Shown in pieces: positions 8,753 through 19,082 of a stretch of DNA of 43,026 nt. A program made the translations under genes and the position numbers. Position 1 is the first letter of the stretch; each line of letters starts with the position of its first letter. Below the pieces are notes generated by a model. The model searched no databases. It had not been told where the DNA came from and saw only the letters and a list, made by a program, of their open reading frames with translations. This DNA comes from Candidatus Liptonbacteria bacterium (GTDB lineage Bacteria > Patescibacteriota > Minisyncoccia > UBA6257 > 2-01-FULL-56-20), in NCBI GenBank assembly GCA_016867315.1, contig VGJV01000007.1:1-43026 (forward strand). The letters run 5' to 3'.

Positions 8753-10627
8753 TTACGGCTGAGAAAAGGAAGCGTCGGGCTCTAGACTTAGGTTCACTAT
8801 CAGTCTGCCTGGGAGCGTAGTAGTTGCGAGAGACCAAACGGGCAGCTTGGTTTCCTTAAAACGGAGGCCCGTTGGAGCCACGATCGTGAATTCATATTCT
8901 CTTTCAGTGCCTGCCTGCTTCTCAAATACAAATGTATATTTCGTGCCCGCTTGCGGAGTTGCCAATAGTTGATGTTCATAACTCAAAGATATTCCTTTCT
9001 CTCCTCTTAACGGAGTTTTCAAATATGTACTCCATGTCCTCTTCCCTGCCTCGCGATGAGTTTCAATATTCAGGAACCCGGGGACTTTTTCTTTAGAACG
9101 CTCCAAGTCCTCTAAAAGCGGATCGCGGGCGAAGCCTTTCGCATATCGATCCGTGGAGGGCAACGTTATCGCCTCTCCTCCAGAGAAATCTACAAGACGG
9201 GACTGAGGCGGGGTGATAATTTGGAGAAAATCAGTGTTGGGAAGTCGATTCCATTCATATGTACTTTTATCGCCCTCATGTTTTCGCACGAGCATCAACT
9301 GATTTCGAGTTATCCCATCATTTCCAATCTGACTTTCCCAGATAACTTTTGTACGTACATAACGATCAGTTTTCCCGCCTTCCACATTCGCATCTACAAT
9401 CGCAAGATAATCTCCTTCGAAATCCGGAGGGAGTTCAAATACTTCTCCTCCTATTCCATATTGTTCGATTCCCGCTTGGAGCACAGAATCTTTCATATAG
9501 ACCATAATATCCTTATCGAGAATCCAGCTTCGGAGGAGTTTTAATACACTTTCCCTATCCTCCTCTTCCAAGGCTTCGAGACGGGAAAAAATCTCTTTCC
9601 ATAAAAAATTCAGCCCCTCCTTGGGCGCGACCTCTCCCCGCGCCTGCTTTTCCTGAACACTTTTTTGCAGTACTTCCAAAAAGTTCTCTGCGCGCACACT
9701 TCCCAACTCTTTAATCTCCAGAGGTCCTACATATCTCAAAATATCTTCGATAGGCCGAGGAGATATGGCAATTATGCTATCGAAGGTTTTGACTTCATTT
9801 TTATATAGGCGAGAACCTTCAAGAAACTCGGCTACATGCGCCGCAGAAGTAGGGAAATCGAAAAACCAGTTTGCATCCGCCGCTTTCCATCGGCGCATAA
9901 TCCCCTGAAGCGGCCGCGGGGGTACAATGTTTCTTTCAAATTCCCTATCTGCTTCGAGAATATCTCGAATAGTAGAGCTTACGATTCCATCTTTGATATA
10001 TATTTCGGCGAAGCTACCGAGAAATCCCCCTGCGGGCCGCATCTCTCCCGGGTTTTGAAAAAGAATTGCAAATCGCCTGCCTTTTTTCGCATCCAGCCAT
10101 GCTAAACCGTCTTGTAAGAATTTCTCTGCAGCTTCAATATCGAATGCAAACGGAGTTATTAACTCAGGAAATACTCCTCCTAAATTTTGCACCCCAGAGG
10201 TGACCGCCCGCGTTTCTTCATTCGCCTTTCCTAAAGCTTTTTGGATGTTTCGGAGACGCGCGAGAATTTCTTGGATATTCCCCGCCGCAAGCGCCTCAAG
10301 GGCATGCACTTCGATATATTCTAATTCTCCGGCGAGGGCAATACCTGAGCCGGCCAGCGCAAAAACTCCTTTGAATATGCTTGGCGCTCCGGAGAAGAAT
10401 AGTTGGGCGGCTTTGAGATTTTGCTCTATGCCCTTCGCTGCTTCCTCCGCCTTAGTAAAATTCTCCCCTGCTTGTATGCTATTGAGCGACTTTAGGTTCT
10501 CCACTCCCTTTTTCATGTGGACTGCGCCTTTTTCGAGAGAGGAGGAAGCTCTCCCCAAGGAACCCGCCACCCAAATAACCGCGACGAGAATTCCTATTAT
10601 AATGGTGGGAACGGCGATTTTTTTCAT
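8753..10627 (-). CDS. DUF4012-family membrane-anchored protein
   Basis: N-terminal TM; ILFQNPGEMRPAGGFLGSFAEIYIKDG, typical of DUF4012 proteins. Confidence 0.8.
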   Translation of the reverse strand: MKKIAVPTIIIGILVAVIWVAGSLGRASSSLEKGAVHMKKGVENLKSLNSIQAGENFTKAEEAAKGIEQNLKAAQLFFSGAPSIFKGVFALAGSGIALAGELEYIEVHALEALAAGNIQEILARLRNIQKALGKANEETRAVTSGVQNLGGVFPELITPFAFDIEAAEKFLQDGLAWLDAKKGRRFAILFQNPGEMRPAGGFLGSFAEIYIKDGIVSSTIRDILEADREFERNIVPPRPLQGIMRRWKAADANWFFDFPTSAAHVAEFLEGSRLYKNEVKTFDSIIAISPRPIEDILRYVGPLEIKELGSVRAENFLEVLQKSVQEKQARGEVAPKEGLNFLWKEIFSRLEALEEEDRESVLKLLRSWILDKDIMVYMKDSVLQAGIEQYGIGGEVFELPPDFEGDYLAIVDANVEGGKTDRYVRTKVIWESQIGNDGITRNQLMLVRKHEGDKSTYEWNRLPNTDFLQIITPPQSRLVDFSGGEAITLPSTDRYAKGFARDPLLEDLERSKEKVPGFLNIETHREAGKRTWSTYLKTPLRGEKGISLSYEHQLLATPQAGTKYTFVFEKQAGTEREYEFTIVAPTGLRFKETKLPVWSLATTTLPGRLIVNLSLEPDASFSQP

Positions 10628-10725
10628 AGAGAGGAGCCTTTTGGCTCTTCAAGAACAATACTCGAGAATCGCCAAAAATTCATCAGAGAGCCATACAGAC
10701 TTCCTTACGGTATAGTACATATAAT

Positions 10726-12633
10726 ATGACTTTTTCTCGTTTTACTCTGCCTTACTATATTTTGGGCTTTTTACTTGCTGCAGCACTCGGCCTTCTCCTG
10801 TGGGGAGCTTTTACTGACGCCCTTATCGTAGACGAACAGGCCCATATTCCTGCGGGATATGCATACCTTTATAGATTGGATTACCGTTTAAATCCGGAGC
10901 ACCCTCCCCTCCTCAAGGCACTGTCGGCATTCCCTTTAGGGTTTTTACGTCCCGCATTTCCAGACGATCGGCCCTCTTGGCAAGAAGAAATTAATAGTCA
11001 ATGGACAGTGGGGGACGAATTTCTTTTTCAAGTGGGGAATGATGCCAACCTTCTTATTCCACTCTCCCGATTAGGATCTATACTTCTCACACTCCTTGCA
11101 ATATTTTTTCTTTACCGGCTGGGCCGAGAAAACCTCGGCAGTTGGTGGGCACTTATTCCTGCTGCTCTTTTTGCCCTCTCTCCCACTATCTTGGGACATG
11201 GACATTATGTAACTACTGATGTGGCGGCAGCTTTTGGAGTGATTCTCGCCACATTTTATTTTCTTCGATTTCTCAAAGCTCCTTCTCAAGATCGACTGTT
11301 TGCGGCGAGTGTCGCTCTGGGGATTGCGCTCCTTATTAAGTTTTCTACCGTGTTCCTGTTGCCATACTTTTTCCTTCTCTCTCTTTTTTCCGCCTGGATC
11401 GCTTCTCCCACCTGGAGTCGAGCACTCCTTACCGCAGTAAAAAATAGAGTAGGGCCTACCCTACTCATAACTTTTGCGGCATATGCTTTTGTCGTGTATC
11501 CCGTCTATGCCGTTTTTACGTTGCGCTATCCGGAGGCTCGCCAACAGGCAGACACTGCATATCTCCTCTCTTCCTTCGAAGGGGGGCCTCCAGCCGCAGG
11601 GACGATCTGTAAGCCAATGCGTTGCATTGCGGAAGCGACTATCGCCGCCACTAAGAATCCCTTCACTCGTCCACTCGCGCAATACTCCCTGGGGCTGCTT
11701 ATGGTCATGCAGCGGGAGGGCGGGACGAACACCAATTATTTTTTAGGAGGAGTTTCTTCGAGCGGCACTCCACTCTACTTCCCACTCGTCTTCGCACTTA
11801 AGGAACCCTTGCCCTCGTTTCTCTTTGTACTTGCTGCATTGGTGGGAATTCTTTTCCTTTTCTTCCGTAATTTGCCTTATTGGCGCAGGTTCCACAAATT
11901 TGCCGCGAATAATTTTGAAGTATGTGCCTTCCTGCTTTTTGCAGGAATTTACCTGGGATGGAGTTTGCGCAGTAATCTAAATATTGGGCTTCGTCATATT
12001 ATTCCCGCACTTCCCTTCATATACCTCGCGGCTGCGTGGATATGGAGACAATGGCTCGAAGGAGGGCTGATTAGCGCGAGGAATGCTCCGGAATCTTTCT
12101 CTCGCACGAGCCATGCAACACTTCAATGGACCTTCGCTCTTTTCTTAGGAATGTGGCTTATTACCGAAACTGCGCTGGCGGGGCCTTATTTTCTTTCCTA
12201 CTTCAATCAAATTGCCGGGGGCACATGGAACGGCTACCGCTATGTCACAGATTCTAATTATGATTGGGGGCAGGATTGGCTTCGATTACAAGCCTGGATT
12301 CAAAAGAGAAACAGCGACAATGATCCTGGGAATAATATAGAAAAAATCGCCATAGACCATTTCGGAGGCGGAAATCCACGTTATTATCTGGGAGAACGGG
12401 CGGTAGTGTGGGCTTCCTCCAAGGGCACGCCTACCACCGAAGAGATTCGATGGCTGGCGGTTTCAGTGAATACTCTCCAGAGCGCTATTCAACCCACTGT
12501 TAAAGGATTTACCCGAAACCCGGAAGACGAGTACCGCTGGCTTACGAACTTCCGGCCTCCAAAACCGGGCATGGGAAATATTCCCACACCCGATTTCCGG
12601 GTGGGCACTTCGATATTCGTATATAAACTTTAG
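10726..12633 (+). CDS. GT39/PMT-like integral membrane glycosyltransferase
   Basis: Multi-TM; DEQAHIPAGYAYLYRLDYRLNPEHPPLLKALSAFPL and DSNYDWGQDW motifs. Confidence 0.85.
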   Translation: MTFSRFTLPYYILGFLLAAALGLLLWGAFTDALIVDEQAHIPAGYAYLYRLDYRLNPEHPPLLKALSAFPLGFLRPAFPDDRPSWQEEINSQWTVGDEFLFQVGNDANLLIPLSRLGSILLTLLAIFFLYRLGRENLGSWWALIPAALFALSPTILGHGHYVTTDVAAAFGVILATFYFLRFLKAPSQDRLFAASVALGIALLIKFSTVFLLPYFFLLSLFSAWIASPTWSRALLTAVKNRVGPTLLITFAAYAFVVYPVYAVFTLRYPEARQQADTAYLLSSFEGGPPAAGTICKPMRCIAEATIAATKNPFTRPLAQYSLGLLMVMQREGGTNTNYFLGGVSSSGTPLYFPLVFALKEPLPSFLFVLAALVGILFLFFRNLPYWRRFHKFAANNFEVCAFLLFAGIYLGWSLRSNLNIGLRHIIPALPFIYLAAAWIWRQWLEGGLISARNAPESFSRTSHATLQWTFALFLGMWLITETALAGPYFLSYFNQIAGGTWNGYRYVTDSNYDWGQDWLRLQAWIQKRNSDNDPGNNIEKIAIDHFGGGNPRYYLGERAVVWASSKGTPTTEEIRWLAVSVNTLQSAIQPTVKGFTRNPEDEYRWLTNFRPPKPGMGNIPTPDFRVGTSIFVYKL

Positions 12634-12636
12634 TGG

Positions 12637-13446
12637 TTATTTGTAGTACACTCGGTTTTCCACTCTCATATCTACGTATTCAATCTTTCCTAAAGGAGGA
12701 AACTTTCCGGAGTTTGAGAATATATCACGCACCACCTGCACGGCCTCCCGCAATGGGAATCGGAGGCTAAAATAAAATCGCGGGCCTTTGTGCGTGATCA
12801 CCTCCACCTCCTCATTCGCCACATCGCCCAATTTTACTTCTTGGAGCGTGGCCCCACTCGCCCGAAGGGCGGTGAATATCTCTAATAAATTTTCCATAAC
12901 TTTTGCATCGAGCACCGGGTTTCCGATTCCTAAGGGACGACCGGAGTAATCGTGTACCGTTTTCAAAAGTCCTCCTTCGCCATCCAAGGCTCGCGCAAAA
13001 AGAATCCCTTCTTTATCAAACCACCAGCAGGAGGTAAGAGAAGACATCACGCACCAAATTCCTATTGCTTCTCTTTCCTTCACTTGCAGTTTTACCTCTT
13101 GAGCACGGAAGCTCTTCGAAATAGAAAGTTCCGCGACCGCCGGAAGGAGCGCGAGGTTCGCATATTTATTCTCTGGCCAGGCAAAAAGGCGTTCTATTCC
13201 CAGTAATTTTCCCACCGAACTTTGGAGTGCAATTCCTTGCGCCACGGCGAGTACCTCTTCTGCCTTTAGGCGCTGATTTCCTTCCACTATTACATTTTTT
13301 ACATTAAAAAGGGGCGCGTATCGCACCATCCATGCTGCCCCAATGAGCACCAGGCCCCCTATTCCCACGCCACATATTCCTACCAACCGTCGGCGCTCAG
13401 AACGTTTGAGCTTTTCCCCTTCGGAAAGATAAGAAGAGACCTTCAT
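12637..13446 (-). CDS. ftsQ: FtsQ-like POTRA-domain cell division protein
   Basis: N-terminal TM, FNVKNVIVEGNQRLKAEEVLAVA POTRA motif, FtsQ-like C-terminal region. Confidence 0.75.
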   Translation of the reverse strand: MKVSSYLSEGEKLKRSERRRLVGICGVGIGGLVLIGAAWMVRYAPLFNVKNVIVEGNQRLKAEEVLAVAQGIALQSSVGKLLGIERLFAWPENKYANLALLPAVAELSISKSFRAQEVKLQVKEREAIGIWCVMSSLTSCWWFDKEGILFARALDGEGGLLKTVHDYSGRPLGIGNPVLDAKVMENLLEIFTALRASGATLQEVKLGDVANEEVEVITHKGPRFYFSLRFPLREAVQVVRDIFSNSGKFPPLGKIEYVDMRVENRVYYK

Positions 13447-13449
13447 GGG

Positions 13450-13545
13450 AAATTTCTAATTTCTAATTAACCTAATTTCTAATTGGGGATTTGCACATTG
13501 GGATTTAGTTAGAAATTAGATATTAGGATTTAGAAATTATACTAA
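13450..13545. repeat. TTTCTAA-type repeat, two inverted blocks
   Basis: aatttctaatttctaattaacctaatttctaatt ... ttagttagaaattagatattaggatttagaaatta between ftsQ and alr. Confidence 0.7.
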
Positions 13546-14664
13546 TATCCGTTCCATTAAAGGATTCAAGCGCGTAAGCAATTCATATTGCGTCGTACCG
13601 ATCGTACGACCCACTTCTTGCGCTCGGATTTCCTTTCCCTTCTCTCTTCCGAGAAGCGTGACTATATCTCCTGGGCGGCAAGTAATTTCTGTCACATCCA
13701 CTGCAGTCATGTCCATGGAAACCCGGCCCAACACCTTCGCAAATTTTCCTTTGATGAGCACGGAGCCTACACTCGAGAGAGCCCTTGGGAATCCATGCCA
13801 GTACCCTATGGGCAAAATGGCAAGTTTTCCTGGGTATCGCATCCGCTCCGTGATGTCGTACCCAATATAGTCCCCTTCTTCGAATTTTTTCACTTCACTT
13901 ATTACCGTCTTCCATTGAAGCACAGGGGCAAGCTCTACCTGTGGAAGCTGCATTTCAAGTTCGGGGGAAGCATGAAACCCATACAACCCCATTCCCACCC
14001 GCACTGCATCAAAGTGATATTTTGGACTTAGACTTGTCCCCCCCGTCGCTGCCGCATGCGCAAGAAGATGTGGGTATCCCCCTGTAGTAAAAAGATTTAA
14101 GGCCTTTTTGAAATTCTCGATTTGGCGTTCAGTGTAGAGAGGGTACGTCACGTCCTTAGCGGCGGCGAGGTGGGTGAAGACACCCCTAAAGCAATTTCTA
14201 ATTTCTAATTTCGAATTACTAATAATTTTAATTACTTTCGGGACATCTTCGAGATAAAAGCCTTGGCGATGGAAACCCGTGTCGATCTTCAAGTGAAACT
14301 CAGGCTTTTCTTTACTTTCGGCGAGCGCTTTCAATGCCTCGAAGTTCGAAACACTTAGCGTAATATTATTCTTTACGGCATCTTTAAGCCGCGCAGGAAG
14401 GGTCGGCCCCAACACTAATATGGGCTTTTCGATTCCCTCTTCTCGTAAGCGATTAGCCTCCACGATGGAATCTACACATAAGCCATCTACCCCAAAGGTC
14501 GCCATCAACTTCGAAAAGAGCACTAAATTGTGCCCATACGCGTTCGATTTTACGACCGCCCAAAGTTTCACACGCGGCTTTATAAGTTTCCGGAAGGCTT
14601 GATAATTCTGTTTTGCCGCGCGCGTATCGATTTCGATCCATGTGCGAAGGCCTTGGGTATCCAT
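13537..14664 (-). CDS. alr: Alanine racemase
   Basis: WAVVKSNAYGHN PLP site, KIDTGFHRQGF, GVFTHLAAAKD, LGRVSMDMTAVDVT. Confidence 0.96.
   Translation of the reverse strand: MDTQGLRTWIEIDTRAAKQNYQAFRKLIKPRVKLWAVVKSNAYGHNLVLFSKLMATFGVDGLCVDSIVEANRLREEGIEKPILVLGPTLPARLKDAVKNNITLSVSNFEALKALAESKEKPEFHLKIDTGFHRQGFYLEDVPKVIKIISNSKLEIRNCFRGVFTHLAAAKDVTYPLYTERQIENFKKALNLFTTGGYPHLLAHAAATGGTSLSPKYHFDAVRVGMGLYGFHASPELEMQLPQVELAPVLQWKTVISEVKKFEEGDYIGYDITERMRYPGKLAILPIGYWHGFPRALSSVGSVLIKGKFAKVLGRVSMDMTAVDVTEITCRPGDIVTLLGREKGKEIRAQEVGRTIGTTQYELLTRLNPLMERILV
14193..14234. repeat. TTTCTAA-type repeat inside alr
   Basis: aatttctaatttctaatttcgaattactaataattttaatta within the alr frame. Confidence 0.65.
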
Positions 14665-15935
14665 TAGCCGATAATTTTCTTTCCTACATATTTCTGAAGC
14701 ACCTTGGGAATCTCCACTTTTCCATCTTTACGTTGATAATTTTCGAGAATTGCGAGGATGGGGCGTTGCGAAAAGACTGTCGCGTCATTCATATGCACAA
14801 ATTCGGTCGCGTCTTTCCGTCGGATTTTTGTATTCAATCGGCGAGATTGATAATCTCCCATAAAGTCTGATGTGTGGGTTTCACGATATTTACTTTCTGA
14901 AGGCAACCACGTGTTAATGTCGATCTGCCGGATATCGGGGCCTCCCATATCCCCCGTACAAATCTGCATCACTTCATAAGGAAGTTCGAGCTGCTGCATA
15001 CAATATTCCTGGATCGCCACGATGAAATCCTGCTCCTTCCTGGAATTTTCTGAAGTGGTGAAACTTTCTATCTCCAATTTATCGAATTGATGCACGCGGA
15101 GAATGCCTTTCGTATCTTTTCCATATGAACCCGCTTCGCGGCGGAAGGCCGTGGAAAATCCCACATAACGAATTGGAAATTCTTCTTCGGGGATCGTTTC
15201 TCCTATGTGGAGAGGGCCTAATGTGTGTTCTGCAGAGCCCACGAGATAAACATCGTCCGTTGGGATATAATACCGCTCCTCCTTGGGTTCGAGCCGCGCC
15301 ATTTTTTGCATCACTTCCGGGCGGATCATCACGGGAGGAATCACCGGCACAAATGGCTTTGCACTGTATCCTTTTTGAACTTTCGCCGCGATTTTCTTTA
15401 AAATCTTTTCGTTCGTGAGCACGCTCAGCCCGAATTGAATAAGCGCGAACTCAAGCATCGCCGCCTCCCCCTTCAAATACCCGAACCGCGCGCCCGACAC
15501 CTTCGCCGCGGTTTCGGTGTCGATCAAATCGAACGCTTCGCCGATCGCCATATAATCCTTTACGGGGAAATCAAATTTTCTCGGCTCGCCCCATTTTCGA
15601 AGGACCTTATTTTCACCCTCATCTTTCCCGACTGGAGTATCTTCCGATGGAATATTAGGAATTCGCATCCAAAGCTCACTTCGCTTTTCTTCGAGAGTTT
15701 TGAGCTCTTCTTCGGCCTGTTTTATTTTCTCTCTATTTTGCTTCGCTTCTTCAATTTTTCGTTCTTGAGACAGTTTTTTCTGTTCTGCGCGATGACTTTC
15801 AAGCTGAACGGTCGCTGCGCGCCATTCCGCGTCAATTTTCAAGAATTGATCTACTAAGCCGGGATCGGCTTTTTTAGCCGTAATTCCCTTTTTCACCAAC
15901 TCCGGATTTTCGCGTAAAAGCTTTATATCGAGCAT
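14664..15935 (-). CDS. serS: Seryl-tRNA synthetase
   Basis: MLDIKLLRENPELVKKGITAKK, coiled-coil arm, class II motifs (FRREAGSYGKDTKGILRVHQFDK). Confidence 0.97.
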   Translation of the reverse strand: MLDIKLLRENPELVKKGITAKKADPGLVDQFLKIDAEWRAATVQLESHRAEQKKLSQERKIEEAKQNREKIKQAEEELKTLEEKRSELWMRIPNIPSEDTPVGKDEGENKVLRKWGEPRKFDFPVKDYMAIGEAFDLIDTETAAKVSGARFGYLKGEAAMLEFALIQFGLSVLTNEKILKKIAAKVQKGYSAKPFVPVIPPVMIRPEVMQKMARLEPKEERYYIPTDDVYLVGSAEHTLGPLHIGETIPEEEFPIRYVGFSTAFRREAGSYGKDTKGILRVHQFDKLEIESFTTSENSRKEQDFIVAIQEYCMQQLELPYEVMQICTGDMGGPDIRQIDINTWLPSESKYRETHTSDFMGDYQSRRLNTKIRRKDATEFVHMNDATVFSQRPILAILENYQRKDGKVEIPKVLQKYVGKKIIG

Positions 15936-15987
15936 TGGCTACATAGTACTCCAACCTTTAAAAATCGTGAATCCCTTGGAAAATTCA

Positions 15988-16018
15988 GAGGCGCGTCTCA
16001 TTTCGGAAACGCGCCTCA
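15988..16018. terminator. Hairpin, likely terminator
   Basis: 9-bp GC-rich stem gaggcgcgt/acgcgcctc in the serS upstream intergenic region. Confidence 0.45.
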
Positions 16019-16037
16019 AATTTGTGGGCATCTTGGA

Positions 16038-16250
16038 CTACTCAAACTTTCGATGCGCAAGGAGATCAACTGCCATCTCTAGCGTCATTGGACGCTTGAG
16101 AGTCTTTGCGATTACGAGAAGAAATCGTAAATCCTCCAGAGTGACCTGAATTCCAATAATCCAGGGCAACTTGAAGTAGCGGTGATCTGCAAACCTATCG
16201 GTGCGTTGTCGTCGACGAGACATATGAATCCTTGGTTGATTGTTTGTCAA
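16038..16250 (-). CDS. Small hypothetical protein
   Basis: 70-aa ORF with plausible C-terminal helix (TLEDLRFLLVIAKTLKRPMTLEMAVDLLAHRKFE); not recognised. Confidence 0.35.
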   Translation of the reverse strand: MTNNQPRIHMSRRRQRTDRFADHRYFKLPWIIGIQVTLEDLRFLLVIAKTLKRPMTLEMAVDLLAHRKFE

Positions 16251-16325
16251 AGTGTTGAACGTTATGCATTAAGAGTGCGAAAAGTCAATACTCTCTTCCT
16301 ATCAAAACCTGCTATTATTGAGCGC

Positions 16326-18077
16326 ATGAAGTCGGGAGAAAAAAACATTGATACGATTCGCCATTCTTTGGCACATCTTCTCGCAGCGGCGGTGCGCGAG
16401 CTTTACCCCGACGCACAGAACGCAATCGGGCCGGCTGTAGAAAACGGCTTTTACCAAGATTTCGAATTGCCCAAGCCAATTTCTGACAATGACCTCCCCG
16501 CGATTGAAAAAAAGATGCGGGAACTTTTGCCGCAGTGGGCGGAATGGACCAAAAAGGAGGTGACCCTGGCTCAGGTTAAAAAAGAGTTCTCTTGGAACAA
16601 GTATAAGATGGAGCTGGCGAAAGAATTCGCGAAGGAGAAAAAGACGCTCACATTCTATATTTGCGGCGGGTTTGTGGATCTCTGCAAAGGCGGCCACTCC
16701 ACTCCCCCGAGCGAGATTGATCCAAAAAGTTTCAAACTCGATCGCGTGGCGGGGGCCTACTGGCGCGGGGACGAAAAAAACAAAATGCTCACCCGCATCT
16801 ATGGGCTGGCATTCAATACTAAAGAAGAACTTGAAGCTTATTTGAAGCAGCGAGAAGAAGCGATACGGCGCGATCATAAAAAATTGGGTCCCGCACTCGA
16901 TCTTTTCACCTTCTCGGAACTTGTAGGAGCGGGACTTCCTTTGTGGACTCCGCGCGGCATGATCCTTCGGGAACTTCTCGACAACTTCGTGTGGGAACTG
17001 CGTAGAGCGCGAGGGTATGAAAAAGTGGAGATTCCCCACATCACCAAGAAAGACCTTTACGAGCGGAGCGGACACTGGGATAAGTTCAAAGATGAACTTT
17101 TCCGCATCAAAACCCGAGAAGGACACGAGTTCGCGATGAAGCCCATGAACTGTCCGCATCACACCCAAATTTATGCGCGGCGAAAATGGAGCTACCGGGA
17201 ACTTCCCCAACGTTATGCAAACACCACGATGGTATACCGTGACGAACAAACTGGAGAGCTGGCCGGCCTCTCCCGCGTGCGTTCAATCACGCAGGATGAT
17301 GCGCATGTATTTTGCCGTCAGTCTCAAGCCGTGGAAGAAATGGGTAAGATTTGGGATATCATCACGGAGTTTTATCGGGGCTGCGGGTTTCCCGAACTCC
17401 GCATTCGGCTCTCTTTCCATGATCCGAAGCATCCCGAAAAGTATCTAGGAACTCCTAAAGTCTGGAAGAGCGCAGAGGCCGAGCTCCAAAAACTTGTGAA
17501 GGAAAAAGGCGCGGAGGCTACTGTCGCCCTCGGGGAAGCGGCCTTCTATGGGCCGAAGGTGGACTTTATCGCGAAGGATTCTATTGGGCGCGAGTGGCAG
17601 GTAGCCACCATCCAACTCGACATGAACATGCCGGAACGGTTCAATCTCTCCTGCATCAACGAAAAAAGCGAGGAGGAACGGATCGCGATGCTCCACGCTG
17701 CTATCATGGGTTCCACCGAACGATTCCTATCAGTACTCATCGAACACTTTGCGGGTGCATTCCCTTTGTGGCTCTCCCCCGTGCAAGCGGCCGTGATTCC
17801 CGTGAGCGACAAGTTCATCGCGTATGGCGCGAAAGTCCGCGACACGCTCCAAAAAGAAGGAGTGCGCGTGGAGATGAAGCATGCGGACGAAACCTTGGGG
17901 AAACGCATTCGCGAAGCGGAAATGATGAAGATTCCCTACATCCTTGTCGTGGGCGATAAAGAAGTTACGAATGAGAGTGTCAGTGTGCGGCACTACAAAC
18001 GCGGCCAAGAAGGAGAAATGAAACTGGAGACTCTGGCTCAAAAAGTTCGCGAGGAGATCATAAAAAAGATCATCTAG
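16326..18077 (+). CDS. thrS: Threonyl-tRNA synthetase (no TGS domain)
   Basis: IRHSLAHLLAAAVRELYPDAQNAIGP, CKGGH, MKPMNCPHHTQIYARRKWSYRELP; ORF opens at 16182 (GTG), homology begins at ATG 16326. Confidence 0.96.
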   Translation: MKSGEKNIDTIRHSLAHLLAAAVRELYPDAQNAIGPAVENGFYQDFELPKPISDNDLPAIEKKMRELLPQWAEWTKKEVTLAQVKKEFSWNKYKMELAKEFAKEKKTLTFYICGGFVDLCKGGHSTPPSEIDPKSFKLDRVAGAYWRGDEKNKMLTRIYGLAFNTKEELEAYLKQREEAIRRDHKKLGPALDLFTFSELVGAGLPLWTPRGMILRELLDNFVWELRRARGYEKVEIPHITKKDLYERSGHWDKFKDELFRIKTREGHEFAMKPMNCPHHTQIYARRKWSYRELPQRYANTTMVYRDEQTGELAGLSRVRSITQDDAHVFCRQSQAVEEMGKIWDIITEFYRGCGFPELRIRLSFHDPKHPEKYLGTPKVWKSAEAELQKLVKEKGAEATVALGEAAFYGPKVDFIAKDSIGREWQVATIQLDMNMPERFNLSCINEKSEEERIAMLHAAIMGSTERFLSVLIEHFAGAFPLWLSPVQAAVIPVSDKFIAYGAKVRDTLQKEGVRVEMKHADETLGKRIREAEMMKIPYILVVGDKEVTNESVSVRHYKRGQEGEMKLETLAQKVREEIIKKII

Positions 18078-18111
18078 TGCTCCTTCCCCCGCCTTCGCGA
18101 GGAGTTTTTTT

Positions 18112-19065
18112 ATGAACAAGTCTCTTCCAAAAGTTTTGGTAATCGTGGGCCCGACCGCGAGCGGCAAGACTGCACTTTCTATTCGTCTTGCTAAGAAACT
18201 TAAAGGGGAGATCGTATCGGCAGATTCTCGACAAATTTATATAGGAATGGATATAGGAACCGCTAAGCCCCTGCAGGGTTTTAGGGGTAAAATCCAAAAT
18301 CCAAATGCCAAATCTCAAAAAAATCTTTATATCTCAGAAGGGATACCGCATCACCTGATTGATATCAAGAATCCGAATGAGGATTATGCGGTAGCGGAGT
18401 ATAAGCGCGATGCGATTAAGGCGATTCGCGGAATTCTGAAACGTGGAAAGCTCCCAATTCTCGTAGGAGGTACGGGGCTTTATGTGCGGGCCGTGGTGGA
18501 AAATTTAGATATTCCCAAAGTAGTAGCAGACGAAAAGCTCCGCCGGAAACTCGAGAAGGAGGTCGAGAAGAAAGACTTGGAACACGTATTCAAGAAACTG
18601 GTGGCGCTTGATCCCGAGGCTGCGTATATCGTCGACCCTAAAAATCCCCGGCGCGTTATCCGGGCGCTCGAAGTTACTCTTGCCACGGGAAAACCTTTCA
18701 CTGCCCAGCGCAAGAAGCAATCCCCTCTTTTTGAAGCGAAGATACTAGGGCTTACGCCTGCTCCTGCTGCACTTCGGAAAAGAATCGAGAAGCGCGTGGA
18801 CCAAATGATCAGTGACGGCCTCGTCGAAGAAACAGAGGAGTTATATGAACAATATGGAAAAGTAAAAGCTTTGGATGCGATTGGCTACCGGGAACTTGTT
18901 GACTACCTCGACGGGAAAATTTCACTCCAAGAAGCAATTCGGCAGATTAAATTAAACACGTGGCATTATGCCCGCCGGCAGATGACGTGGTTTAGAAAAA
19001 CTCCGAATGTGCACTGGATCAAAAAAGGAAAACTGCCTACGCTCACGCGCAGGCAGTTCTCTTGA
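18112..19065 (+). CDS. miaA: tRNA dimethylallyltransferase
   Basis: VIVGPTASGKTALSIRLAKKLKGEIVSADSRQIYIGMDIGTAKP, HHLIDI, VGGTGLYVRAVVE. Confidence 0.97.
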   Translation: MNKSLPKVLVIVGPTASGKTALSIRLAKKLKGEIVSADSRQIYIGMDIGTAKPLQGFRGKIQNPNAKSQKNLYISEGIPHHLIDIKNPNEDYAVAEYKRDAIKAIRGILKRGKLPILVGGTGLYVRAVVENLDIPKVVADEKLRRKLEKEVEKKDLEHVFKKLVALDPEAAYIVDPKNPRRVIRALEVTLATGKPFTAQRKKQSPLFEAKILGLTPAPAALRKRIEKRVDQMISDGLVEETEELYEQYGKVKALDAIGYRELVDYLDGKISLQEAIRQIKLNTWHYARRQMTWFRKTPNVHWIKKGKLPTLTRRQFS

Positions 19066-19082
19066 ATTAGAATTCCCACTCT

